From JAAOIF01 sp965217125 (GTDB lineage Bacteria; Pseudomonadota; Gammaproteobacteria; PS1; Pseudothioglobaceae): a stretch of 64,000 nucleotides of DNA. Location of the stretch: the NCBI GenBank assembly GCA_965217125.1, contig OZ244244.1:1364001-1428000 (forward strand), read 5' to 3'. A program made the translations under genes and the position numbers. Below, piece by piece: positions 27,801 to 39,500 of the stretch (positions are counted from its first letter, which is position 1; the number at the start of each line of letters is the position of its first letter). The notes beneath the pieces were generated by a model that was given only the letters and a program-made list of their open reading frames with translations, was not told where the DNA came from and searched no databases.

Positions 27801-30483
27801 TACTCTCATTAGGGACGCTATCAAACAAAATAAAATCACCCAATACAGAATACCAGTTATCAACACTGCCTGCTATACCAAAGCCGGTTTCAGTGCCTGA
27901 TGCTATACCTAAATATGCATCAAACGAGCCACCTGATAAAGTATTAAAGAAAAGTCGTTCTTGTTCGCTGTCAATAATTGCAATATGGGCATCAGTATTA
28001 AAAGATGATTGTAATTCAACAAAATCAGCAAACTTAGCGCCACCATCATTATTTAAACTAAAATATAGGCTACCACCAAATACTGCTACATCCTCTTCAT
28101 AGTCGTATTTTCTACTTATAGTATCAGTAATAGCATCAATATAAGTAGCAATATCTTGTGAAATTATTGGGGCTTTATTAGCTTGATTAACTATAACTGT
28201 TAGTGTTTTGGTAGTAACATCATTATTTTCATCAGTTAGAGTTATTGTAATAGTGCCAGTGCCTGTTACATCTGGGATGATAGTAAAATAAAGTGTGGCT
28301 GTTTGCTCAGTGCTACTTAAAGCAGCAGTGGAGTCAATAGAGCTATTAGAAAAAGATACTACAGGTGCTGGATTAGTGGTGAATATACCTCCAGTAGTGC
28401 TAACAGCAAATGTGGAATTACTAGCGCTATTATCCTCATCAATAGCAGTTATATTAACTTGATGACGAATAGTATTAGCGGCATTTTCAGTTAAAGTAAT
28501 GGTATTTGTGCCTACATTAAAAGTAGATTGTGTAAGCACATTTATTGCTATAGCCTGAGTGGCTGTGCCATTAGCATTAACAGATTTTACAATAATATTG
28601 TATGTGTCATAAACTGCTGGATTATTAAATGTTAAAGCACCAGCCGCTGTAAGAGTAAATGATGCTGCATTTGTGCCGCTTATATCTGTTGAGAAAGTGG
28701 CTGTATTCCCGTCTTCAGTAGTTGCAGTTAGAGTTGCTACAATCGTTTCACCTGCTAATACAGTAAATGTATTAGCAGAAGTTATTATTGGCTCGTCTGT
28801 GTCATTAACTGTAATAGTAAAATCTTTTGAAAAAGATTTATTGTCTTTATCAGTTGTAATAACATTAATATTGTATGAAGATTGTGTTTCAAAATCAAAA
28901 GAATTATTAGCTATTAAAGTATCATCAGAAATTGAGAAAAATGCAGTATTGGTGCTAGCTAAAGTATAAGTATGAGTTCCAAAATCAGGGTCCATTGTTG
29001 AAAGAGTTCCAACTATAACATTAGCGCCAGCATTTTCACTTATATTATCGTTTGAAAGAGTTATATCTGTCGGGGCATTATCAAGCACGGTAATGCTAAG
29101 TGTTGCTGAGCCAGAACCGCCTGCATTTGTGGCAGTAACTGTCCATATTGCTGCTGAGGCGGAGATGTTTGGCATTCCTGAAATAACTCCAGTGGTAGTG
29201 CTAAAAGATAGACCATTGTTGAGTGTTGGTGAGATAGAATAAGAAACAGCAACTCCGCCAGTATTTGTTGAAACTGTTATATCAGTAATATCCACTCCAA
29301 CAACAGCAGTAATAGTAGTGGTTGAAAGGCTAATGTTTGGAGCTTTTGGATTAATGGTAATATTAACTGTTGCGGTGCCACTACCTGCTGAATTTGTTGC
29401 GGTAATTGTATATGTTGTTGCATTACTATCTGCACTTGGGGTTCCGCTTATTTCACAAGTGCTGGCATCAGTAGATGGGTCTACACTAAGCCCTGTTGGT
29501 AGGGGTGGATTACTATTACAAGATGTTAAACCTACTCCTCCAGTATTGGTAAATCTCAATGGGGTGGTAATCGGTGTATCTACAGTATAAATTTGTGCTG
29601 GATGATTTGCAAGAACAGGAGCGGGTAAGGCTTCGTTTATAGCAAAATTATAGTGTACAGCAGTATTATCTGAACTTACACTACTGCGAAAATTAAGATT
29701 AGTTGTAGCAATAGTAGCAGTTAACTTTAAATCTATAGTAAATAATCTCTGTGGGCTATCTGGGTCAAATTTTCCTCCTCCAATACACTCAATGGTTACA
29801 ACTTTACCATCTACACCTGAAACATCACCACAAGCAGGAGTATAAGTAAGATAAGTAGCGCCTATAACATTAGTATTTAAACCAATCCAAGGAAGGTCAT
29901 CACCAGCAACTCCCCAAACTCTTGAAAATTGTTTATCTGTGCTGCTATCATCATCTTTATTCTCGGCGACATCACTAGTATCATTACCAGGTGCAAGTGT
30001 TCCATTATAAGCTGGTAGTTCATTTCTAACTGCAGTAGTATTGCTAGAAGGAATAGAAGGAACTTCAGTTATTTCAGAAGAATTATAATAAACAAGGGCA
30101 CCTGAAACATTGAAAATACTATCCTCTGTATTTTCTACAAAATGATAAATATCAATAGCGACTTCTCCAGTATCTTTTGCATAAATAGGATTGGCAGCTA
30201 ACAGGTTTTGAATAATTGTAGCGGCATTATTAGTAGTAGTGTAGAACAATGGTTCGCCAGAACCATTTGTGCTTTGTACACCATTAGATCCAACAGCAAA
30301 CAATGGGGTGCCTGTGCTATCTGTTGATACTACTCGCTCAGAATTATCTAAGGTAGGGTTTGTTGAACTTGAAATAAAACCAGCAACATCCATATCTTCT
30401 GGAACTGCAAAATAATGCTGAGTATCAGCATTAACTAAAGTTGATAATGTCAATGCTAGAATTGATAATATTATTTTTTTCAT
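24850..30483 (-). CDS. Surface protein B: mosaic Ig/cadherin/C-type-lectin-like/dockerin-like protein
   Basis: 1877 residues. Signal peptide MKKIILSILALTLSTLVNA; head domain about 20-280 closely matching protein A; two He_PIG Ig-like repeats (about 282-465); cadherin-like domains (about 466-640); a beta domain; a C-type-lectin-like domain (about 790-955) with HIAIIDSEQERLFFN, CLRYQDD and FNDRGCND, matching the C...WND..C pattern; then eight more Ig-like repeats of about 85 residues (units such as APDISLSTTTITATAGSAIS). Two dockerin-like repeats end it (about 1762-1877, each with LDIDGNGTVNAPNDGL-type Ca-binding loops and EGRKTT). The lectin-like, Ig and dockerin parts match protein C. It is probably secreted and cell-associated, acting in adhesion; the export route is not in the window. 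Confidence 0.8.
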   Translation of the reverse strand: MKKIILSILALTLSTLVNADTQHYFAVPEDMDVAGFISSSTNPTLDNSERVVSTDSTGTPLFAVGSNGVQSTNGSGEPLFYTTTNNAATIIQNLLAANPIYAKDTGEVAIDIYHFVENTEDSIFNVSGALVYYNSSEITEVPSIPSSNTTAVRNELPAYNGTLAPGNDTSDVAENKDDDSSTDKQFSRVWGVAGDDLPWIGLNTNVIGATYLTYTPACGDVSGVDGKVVTIECIGGGKFDPDSPQRLFTIDLKLTATIATTNLNFRSSVSSDNTAVHYNFAINEALPAPVLANHPAQIYTVDTPITTPLRFTNTGGVGLTSCNSNPPLPTGLSVDPSTDASTCEISGTPSADSNATTYTITATNSAGSGTATVNITINPKAPNISLSTTTITAVVGVDITDITVSTNTGGVAVSYSISPTLNNGLSFSTTTGVISGMPNISASAAIWTVTATNAGGSGSATLSITVLDNAPTDITLSNDNISENAGANVIVGTLSTMDPDFGTHTYTLASTNTAFFSISDDTLIANNSFDFETQSSYNINVITTDKDNKSFSKDFTITVNDTDEPIITSANTFTVLAGETIVATLTATTEDGNTATFSTDISGTNAASFTLTAAGALTFNNPAVYDTYNIIVKSVNANGTATQAIAINVLTQSTFNVGTNTITLTENAANTIRHQVNITAIDEDNSASNSTFAVSTTGGIFTTNPAPVVSFSNSSIDSTAALSSTEQTATLYFTIIPDVTGTGTITITLTDENNDVTTKTLTVIVNQANKAPIISQDIATYIDAITDTISRKYDYEEDVAVFGGSLYFSLNNDGGAKFADFVELQSSFNTDAHIAIIDSEQERLFFNTLSGGSFDAYLGIASGTETGFGIAGSVDNWYSVLGDFILFDSVPNESNDGEQIAPGHYDFSFNSGNSGFFADNDAVACLRYQDDSAFNDRGCNDVGADAIDDGFFELPSGLPALNQASFTLSQTDTFTQVATLSGFDLDGDSITWSYSDSADGTATFTNNSVANAGVSSTTVAYKPAADFIGTTTLSIILIDDNNSSTMAINITVNPAAPDISLSTTTVVASVATAITAITVSNDGGTATYSISPALSEGLSFDTTDGAISGTPSATATLQVYTITASNVTGTDSATISITVNPEAPKISLSVATVNAELNVAIANITVINSGGTPTSYAISRSLSAGLSFSTETGTISGIPSAIATAIIYTVTATNITGTDSATVEISVSQIASKPSIANIEDAQTYYAGVMISPVEFTNSGDPAQSCASNLALPTGLNAVVSGNSCAISGVPTMVSAATIYTITATNPIGSDTATIDISVTFATPSISVSTTTVVASVAAAITDITVSNDGGTATYSISPTLSEGLSFATTDGTISGIPSTTATLQVYTITASNVTNSDSATLSITVNIEAPNISLATTTITAIAGSAISNITVTNSGGDATYSISPAIDNGLSFNTTDGTISGTPANAATNVVYTVTASNISGNSTATLNITVNPKAPDISLSTTTITATARSAISDITVTNSGGTATSYAILPAIDNGLSFDTTDGTISGTPANAATNIVWTITASNVTGTDSATLSITVNPAAPDISLSTTTITATAGSAISDITVTNFGGTATYSISPAIANNLSFDTTDGTISGTPANAATNIVWTITASNVSGTDSATLSITVNPAAPNIAFLPASITFAIGIYVDDISAINNGGVADLYSIVPAITNNLFFSTATGSISGTPSATATAMIYTITATNVTNSDSATLSITVNAAIAFSLDIDGNGTVNAPNDGLIIFKYLLNSNANNLHTTIANDAIEGRKTTPELKAYLDNAGTILDADGNKTINAPNDGLIIFKYLLNSNANNLHTTIANDAIEGRKTTIELKTYLDKYK

Positions 30484-30574
30484 AGTTATAATTTTTATTT
30501 AATTCATTAGGTTTGCAGAATTATACAGCATTTATTTATTTAATTTAAAAAGAATTATATCATAAAAATTTTAT
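30484..30574 (-). promoter_or_regulatory. upstream region of protein B with two -10-like boxes
   Basis: Short AT-rich gap. Minus-strand TATAAT boxes at 30520-30525 and 30554-30559 sit in sequence like the 30-bp repeats upstream of protein A. The part next to the protein C stop (30541-30574) also matches the sequence after the protein B stop, so identity between the two genes extends past their stop codons. Confidence 0.45.
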
Positions 30575-33500
30575 TTATTTATATTTATCTAAATAAGCCT
30601 TTAATTCTATGGTTGTCTTTCTGCCCTCAATTGCATTACTAGAAATGGTAGTATGTAAATTATTAGCATTAGAGTTTAGTAAATATTTAAAGATAATTAA
30701 TCCATCGTTAGGGGCGTTAATAGTCCCATTGCCATCAACATCTAAAATAGTTCCTGCATCATCTAAATAAGCTTTTAACTCTGGGGTTGTTTTTCTGCCC
30801 TCAATTGCATTACTAGAAATGGTAGTATGTAAATTGTTAGCATTAGAGTTTAGTAAATATTTAAAGATAATCAATCCATCATTAGGGGCATTAATAGTCC
30901 CATTGCCATCAATGTCTAAGGAAAAAGCTATGGCAGCATTTACGGTAATGCTAAGGGTTGCTGAATCACTGTTAGTTACATTTGTAGCAGTAATTGTGTA
31001 TATCATTGCTGTAGCACTAGCACTTGGGGTGCCTGAGATAGATCCAGTAGCAACATTAAAAGACAAATTATTAGCAATTGCTGGCGCAATAGAATATAAA
31101 TCAGCAACTCCTCCAGTATTTGTAGCACTTATATCAACATATATTCCAACAACAGCAGTAATAGTAGTGGTTGAAAGACTAATATTTGGAGCTTTTGGAT
31201 TGACGGTAATATTAAGCGTTGCTGTGCTATTGCCGCTTACATTACTGGCAGTAATTGTCCATTGAGCATTAGTTGCAGCATTAGCAGGCGTTCCTGAAAT
31301 AGTTCCAGTCTCAGTGCTAAAAGACAAACCAACATTAAGTACTGGTGAAATAGCATAAGAAGTAGCAGTTCCTCCAGAGTTTGTAACTGTTATATTGCTA
31401 ATAGCTCTCCCGGCAGTGGCAGTAATAGTAGTGGTTGAAAGGCTAATATCTGGGGCAGCTGGATTAACAGTAATCTCAACGGTTGCTGTGCTACTGCCGC
31501 TTATATTACTGGCAGTAATTGTATATATAACATTAGTTGCAGCATTAGCAGGTGTTCCTGAAATAGTTCCATCAGTAGTATCAAAAGATAAATTATTAGC
31601 AATTGCTGGTGATATAGAATAAGTAGCAGTTCCTCCATTGTTTGTAACTGTTATATCGTTAATGGCACTGCCGGCAGTGGCAGTAAGGGTAGAGACTGAA
31701 AGGCTAATATCTGGAGAGGCTGGATGAACAGTAATACTAAGGGTTGCTGAATCAGTGCCGGTTACATTGCTGGCAGTGATTGTATACACTTGTAGTGTTG
31801 CGGTGGCAATTGGCACTCCTGAAATAGTTCCATCAGTAGTATCAAAAGATAAATTATTAGCAATTGCTGGTAATATAGAATAAGTGGCAGTTCCGCCATC
31901 ATTACTAACCGTTATATTAATAGCATTGCCAACAATAGCAGTAATAGCAGTGACTGAAACACTAATGCTTGGAGTAGCAAATGTTACGCTAATATTAATG
32001 GTTGCGGTATCACTGCCTATTATATTTGTTGCGGTAATTGTGTATGTTGTTGCAGCACTAACCATTGTTGGTGTTCCGCTAATAGCACAACTATTACCGC
32101 TAACTACAGCATTTAAGCCAGCTGGTAAAGCTAGATTGCTTGCACAACTTTGAGCAGGGTCGCCTGAGTTGGTAAATTCTACAGGGCTAATCATAACGCC
32201 GGCATAGTAGGCTTGTGTCCCTTCTATGTTTGCAATACTTGGTGGATCTATAATCTCATTAACGGTGATGGTTACAGTAGCTGAATCAGTGTCAGTTATG
32301 TTTGTGGCAGTAACTGTATATATTATTGCTGTTGCTGTGGCACTTGGCGTGCCTGAAATAGTTCCAGTCTCAGTGCTAAAAGATAGGCCAGCACTAAGTG
32401 TATCTGAAATAGCATAAGAAGTTGGAGTTCCGCCATTATTTATAACTGTTATAGGCTCAATAACTTTTCCAATACCAGCATTAATAGCAGCAACTGAAAG
32501 CTCAATGCTTGGAGCGGCTGGATTAACAGTAATACTAAAGGTTGCTGAATCACTGTTAGTTACATTTGTGGCAGTAACTGTATATACAACATTAGTTGCA
32601 GCATTAGCAGGCGTTCCTGAAATAGTTCCATCAGTAGTATTAAAAGATAAATTATTAGCAATTGCTGGTGATATAGAATAAGTAGCAGTTCCTCCAGAGT
32701 TTGTAACTGTTATATTGCTAATAGCTGTCTCAGCAGTGGCAGTAAGAGTAGAGACTGAAAGGCTAATAATTGGAGCGGCTGGATTAACAGTAATGCTAAT
32801 GGTTGCTGAATCAGTGCCAGTTACATTTGTGGCAGTAATTGTATATACAACATTAGTTGCAGCATTAGCAGGCGTTCCTGAAATAGTTCCATCAGCGGTA
32901 TCAAAAGATAAATTATTAGCAATTGCTGGTGATATAGAATATGTTGCATCTCCGCCAGAATTTGTAACTGTTATATTGCTAATGGCACTCCTGGCAGTGG
33001 CAGTAATAGTAGTAGTTGAAAGACTAATATTTGGAACTTTTGGATTAACAGTAATGCTAAGCGTTGCTACGCCACTACCTTCTACTGAATTTGTTGCGGT
33101 AATTGTATATACCGTTAATGGCTTGGTAGCGCTTGGTGTTCCTGAAATAATTCCAGTCTCAGTGTTAAAAGATAGGCCAGCACTAGGTGTATCTGAAATA
33201 GCATATAAAGTGGCAGTTCCTGCAAAACTTAAAACTGTTATATCAACAATAGGCGTTCCAACAACAGCAATAATATTATTAGGTGAAAATGCAATATTTG
33301 GAGCAGATAGGCTTATTGTAATATGCACAGTTACTGAATCAGTGCCAGTTACATTTGTGGCAGTAATTGTCCATATTATATCCTGCACGGCTCTTGGCAC
33401 TCCTGAAATAGTTCCAGTAGTAGTAGAAAAAGATAGTCCATTATTAAGTGTTGGTGATATGGAATAAGAAGCAACAGCTCCGCCTCCAACTTTTGATGAA

Positions 33501-36500
33501 ATTGTTACATCAGTAATAGCTTCCCCAACCTTAACACCAAAACCAGTAGTTGAAATAAAAATATCTGGATTGGCTGGATTAACGGTAATGAAAACTTTTG
33601 CCGTGCCGTTACCTGCTGTGTTTCTTGCGGTAATTGTATATGTTGCTGCAATAACTTGAGTTGGTGTTCCGCTAATTTTACAATCATCTAAATTAGATAT
33701 TGCTATGCTCAGTCCTGTTGGTAGAGTTGGATTAACCTCGCAAGATGTTAATTGCCCTCCTGTAGTATTTGTATTTATAAATATTAAATCACTAATCGCT
33801 TGGTCTTCAGTATAAGTTTGCGCTGGCTCATCTGCAAAAATAGGAGAATCATCTAAATTACCAATATAAATAATAATGCTTTGTGAAAAAGTATTGCGGT
33901 CTTCATCAGTTACTGAAACATTAATAGTATATGAGCCTCTTTCTTCATAATCAAAAGAAACCTTAGAATTCAAATTATTATTCTCATCAATGTAGAAAAT
34001 TGCAGTATTATCTAATAAAGTATAAGTATAAGTTCCATCTCCACCATCAGTGGTTGAAAATAATCCTACAATTCTAGCAGGTTGATTTTCATCAATCGTA
34101 TCATTTGTAATATTTATCTTTGTTGGAACATCATTTGGATCATCACCAATATAAATAGTAATATCTTGTGAGAAAGTAGCAGTTTCGTCAGCTGTGGTAA
34201 TATTAATAGTATATGAGCCTCTTTCTTCATAATTAAATGCAACATCGGCTATTAAAGTGGCATTACTATTATTAATTGAGAAAAATTGTTCATCAATATC
34301 AAGAGTAAGAGTCTTGGTAGAAACTATTTTTATAATATGAAGATCTTGATTATTATTATTTTTAGCAGTAAAACCATTCAATGTTGCTAGATTCAAATTA
34401 TCAGGCCAAGAATTTAATCGGACTGTTCCGGTATCAATGCTATTAACACCAGTAACCGAAGCAACAACTCCAGTATTGCTAGCAGCATTCATCGCATTTA
34501 TGGCTGTTGCTGTCTTACTGGCAGGGTATTGGGCTGAATCTGGCGTATTAAAATTTATAGTGGCTATGGTATGAGTTGCGCCATAAATATCTGTTAATAT
34601 AAACTTATTATCATTATTAATATTGCTTCCTGATTGGCTTGCTACGACAAAGTCAAAATAATTATTAGTAAGAGTATAAGTATGAGTTGCATTATCATTA
34701 TCATCCGTTGATAAAGTTCCAATGATAGCTCCAATCTGATTATTTTCATCTATGCTATCTGGTGAAAGAGTTATGCCTTTAGGGACAGATGCGCTAATTG
34801 TAATATTAACTATTGCTGTGTCGCTACCATTAGTATTTGTTGCGGTAATTGTATAATCTGTTGCGCTACTAAGTGTTGTTGGCATTCCGCTGACCTCACA
34901 AGCATATTTATCAGCAGATATTTCTATTGAAAGACCTGCTGGCAATGAAGCAGAACAATCTATTAAATCTATTAATGCAGTATCTGCAAATATCAGTTTC
35001 TCAATCTCTACATTTACCTCATAAACTTGTGGTAGCTTATCCGCAAGTTCAGGAACATCAGCTACATTATCAATATAAACAATAACATCTTGTTTATAAG
35101 AATTACCATCTTCATCAGTTGTGGTAACATTAATAGTATATGAAGCTCTTTCTTCATAATCAAACACAATCTTAGATTTTAAAACATCAGTGCCGGTCTC
35201 AATTAAGAAAGGAACAGATGAGAAAGGCTCATCATCTGCTGGAATAGATTGTCCAGATGCAACTAATATACCATTATCACCATTTAGTGTAAAACCAATA
35301 AATTGCGCTCCATTCAAATTATATGGCCAACTAATTATATTAACTGTTCCAACATTTACATCACTCAGAGTTTCATCACCAGCTCTAACCCCTGTTCCAT
35401 GTTCATCATCATAATTATTTATAGCGTCTCTTAACTTATTGGCAGGATGCCTGAATGAATTTTCATTATTAAAATTCATCGTAGCTATAGTATGAGTTGC
35501 ACCATTAACATCTTCTATTACAAAACTCCTAGTGCCAGCAACATAACCAGAAGTTTTTCTTACAGTTAATTTAAGTTGGGACTTAGTAGCTGGAAGTTTA
35601 TAAGTATGAGTTCCAAAATTAGGGTCAGTTGTTAAAAATGTTCCTACAGTATCTCCAATATTATTATTTTCAGCTATGCTATTTGGTGAAAGAGTTATAG
35701 CTGTTGGAGCATCATTTACATCATTAATATTTATCCTAAGTGTTTCTTTATAAGAATTATTATTTTGGTCAGTTGTTCTAACTTTAATATTATATACATT
35801 TTTTCCTTCGTAATCAAACACAGCATTAGATTTTAAAACATCAGCATCAATTGAGAAAAATGGTTCATCAATTGTTGGAAAACGCAGTGTAACACCATCA
35901 ATTGATATATCATCATTTGGAAGACTAAAACCAACCAATAGCGCTCCATTCAAATTATTAGGCCAAAATCTTATTATAACTTTTCCATAGCTACTATAAT
36001 TCTGATAACCAGCAACAATTCCTGTGTTATGTGTTTGACTATAATTATTTATAGCGATTGCTAACTTCTCGGCAGGATCACTGCTACTGTTAAAATTCAC
36101 AAAATTTATAGTAGCTATAGTATGATTTACACCATTAACATCTCTTACTATAAAAGCATTAAGGCCATTATTATTAGGATCTGCATATACTAAAAATTCA
36201 AAATGATTATCATTTACCAACTCATAAGAAAAATCTCCTCCATCAAGGTCTACTGTTGATAGAGTTCCTATAGTTGTGCCGGTAGCGGTGTTTTCATTTA
36301 TGCTGGCTGTTGTGCTGCCATTAATCCTTACACCGGTAGGATTATGATTAGATATTGTAATAGTAACTGTTGCTGCATTAGTGCCAATTGGATTTGTTGC
36401 GGTAACTGTATATATTTGTGATGCCACTGTAACAGTTGGAATTCCTGAAATAGATCCATCATTATCGTCAAAAGATAGGCTGTCACTAAGTGACGGTGCA

Positions 36501-39500
36501 ATAGAATAAGAATTAGCAGCTCCTCCAATATTTACAACTGTTATTCCACTAATAGGCAATCCAAGAGTAGCACTAAGAGTAGCAGGCACAAGGGTGATAT
36601 CTGGGGCAGTTGAAACATTTACTGCAATATTAATTATTGCGGTGCTACTGCCAGTTATATTTGTGGCAGTAATTGTATATGTTATTGCGCTATGAAATGC
36701 TATTGGCTCTCCTGAAATAGTTCCAGTAGCAGTGCTGAAAGATAAACCGTTAGTAAATGCTGGGTTAATAGAATGTAAAGTGGCAGTTCCGCCAGAATTT
36801 GAAACTGTTATAGGAATAATCTGCGTTCCAGCGACAAAAGTAACAGGACCAGGAATTGAAAGGCTAATATTTGGAGCATCTGGATCGACAGTAATATTAA
36901 CTGTTGCCGTGTCGCTACCTGCTGTGTTTATAGCAGTAATTGTATATGTTGTTGCACTACTAACTGCACTTGGTGTTCCGCTGATTTCACAAGCGGTATT
37001 AACTACTACTATGCCAAGCCCTGCTGGTAAATCTGGAGTAATTTCGCAAGAGTCTAAACTTACTGCATTATTTGTTGCACTATTTGTGGTAAATGTCAAT
37101 GTTATCGGTGTGTTTATCACATAAATTTGTGCTGACTGATTTGTAAGTATAGGGACATCATCTACATCCTCAATATAAACTTTAATATCTTGTGAATAAG
37201 TATTATTATCTACATCAATTGTTGAAATATTAATAATATGTGAAGACTGTGTTTCAAAATCAAGTTTAATGGCAGATGATAAATTACTGCCGCTAATTGA
37301 GAAAAGCCGCTGATTAGCTGTAAGAGTTGTGGTAGAAGTTATTTTTATATAGTCAGCAGTGCCGGTGCCAGAAGAACTAAGCAATGTTGCTCCAATAAAT
37401 TTATCTGGGTAATTTATTCTTACTGTTGTTCCGGTATTAGTAGCAGAAATTTGCGTAATAACAGTCTCAGCATTTATAGCCGCTACTAAGAAAGCCGCCG
37501 CACTATCATCGTTTGCTGAATAATTATTGATAGTTGCTATGATGTATTGTTTGCCATTAATATCTCTTAATATAAAATTATTGCTAATATTAGCAGTATC
37601 GCTAACATCCTCTCCTGCTACGGCAAAGTTAAAAGTATTATTTATAGTATAAGTGTGGGTTTCACCAGGGAGATTATTTAAGTCAGTTGTTGAAAGCACT
37701 CCAATTACAGTAATAGAATTTTCTGCTACACTGCTTGACGAAAGAGTTATCTCTGTTGGAATATCAATTTTATCTGAAATAGTAATGCTAAAGTTTTGTG
37801 AAAAAGCACTGCCTCTTTCATCAGTTGTGCTAATGTCAATAGTATATGAGCGTCTTTGTTCATAATTAAATGCAACATCGGCTATTAACTTATCGGCATC
37901 AATTGAGAAAAATTGTTCATCAACATCAATAGTTTTACCAGCATCTACTGCTATACCAATTTCACCTGAAATAATGCTAAAGCCAATCAATTCTGCTCCA
38001 TTAAAATCATCAGGCCATGCAGTTAATCTGACTGTTCCAGAGGCATTGCCATCAGTAATAGCCGAAGCGCTAACTCCGGTAACATTAGTCATAGCATTTA
38101 TAGCTGTTGCTGTTTTACTGGCAGGGTTGTTAGTTGAACTTACATTAGCAAAAGTTATAGCGGCTATGGTATGAGTTGCTCCATCAATATCTCTTAATAT
38201 AAAATTATTATTATAAGTATTATTAAAATTCCCCGATTGATTGGCTGTTACGCCAAATTCAAAATAATTATTGGTAAAAGTATAAGTGTGGGTTCCATTA
38301 TCAATGTCATCGGTTGAAAATATTCCAACGGTAGCTCCAGCAACATTATTTTCATGTATGCTATTTGGTGAAAGATTTATGCCTGTAGGGTCAGTTGGAT
38401 TAACAGTAATATTAACTGTTGCTGTGCCGCTACCATATTGATTTGTTGCGGTAATTGTATAATCTGTTGCATCACTATATGTTGCTGGCTTTCCGCTGAT
38501 TTTACAGTCATTAAAATTTTTATCTAATAAAAGCCCTGCTGGTAGTGGCGGATTACTCTCGCAAGAGTCTAAGTTTACTATTGAAGTATTTTCAAATATT
38601 AAATCATTAGTAATCGCTATATTTGCAGTATAAACTTGTGCTGACAGGCTTGCAATTTCAGGAATGTCGGCGGCGTCGTTAATATTAATAGTAAGGGTTT
38701 GTGAAAAAGTATTGCCATCTATATCAACTGTGCTAATACTAATAATATATGAAGATTGTGTTTCAAAATCAAATTCAACAGAAGAGTTTAAGGAATTATT
38801 ATCAATTGTGAAAGATGCAGTATTATTATTTAAAGTATAAGTATAAGTATAAGTATTGTTACTATCATCAGCATCAGCTGTTGTAAGCACTCCTATAATT
38901 CCGGGTGGAATATTTTCGTCTGTTGTTGTAACTGTTTTTGTTTGTTGTGCGCCGACATCGCTAATATATATAGCATACGGAGCACTATCACCTGTTGTTA
39001 TATCATTAATAACAATTTCAATACCATCTTGTCTATAAGAATTACCTTCTTCATCAGTTGTGGTAATACTAATAGTATATGAAGACCTGGTTTCATGATT
39101 AAAACGAACCTTGGATATTAAAGCAAAAGGAGAATTATCAGAAATTTTAAAATAATCATTATTATCATTTAAAGTATAAGCATGAGTTCCATCAAGGTCT
39201 TGTGTTGATAGCAAACCTATAACTGTTCCAATATTACTATTTTCATTTATGTTATATGATGAAAGAGTTACACCGGTCGGAGCGGCCGATTTTACGGTAA
39301 TATCAATGGTTGCTGAAGCAGTGCCTTTTGTGTTTGTGGCAATAATTGTATGTGTTATTAGTGATGATTTGGCAGTAGGTGTTCCTGAAATAGTTCCAGT
39401 ATCAGTGGCAAAAGATAGACCGTTACTAAATGCTGGACTAATAGAATAGAAAGCAACCGCTCCGCCAGAATTTGAAGGCGTTATAGTAGTATATGCCCCA

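Noticed and set aside
23182..33467. Long plus-strand open frames opposite the giant surface-protein genes (for example 23182-23694 and 32715-33467)
   Set aside because: They are antisense shadows of Ser/Thr-rich repeats, have Val/Ile-rich repetitive composition, no ribosome-binding sites, and follow the repeats of the minus-strand genes.
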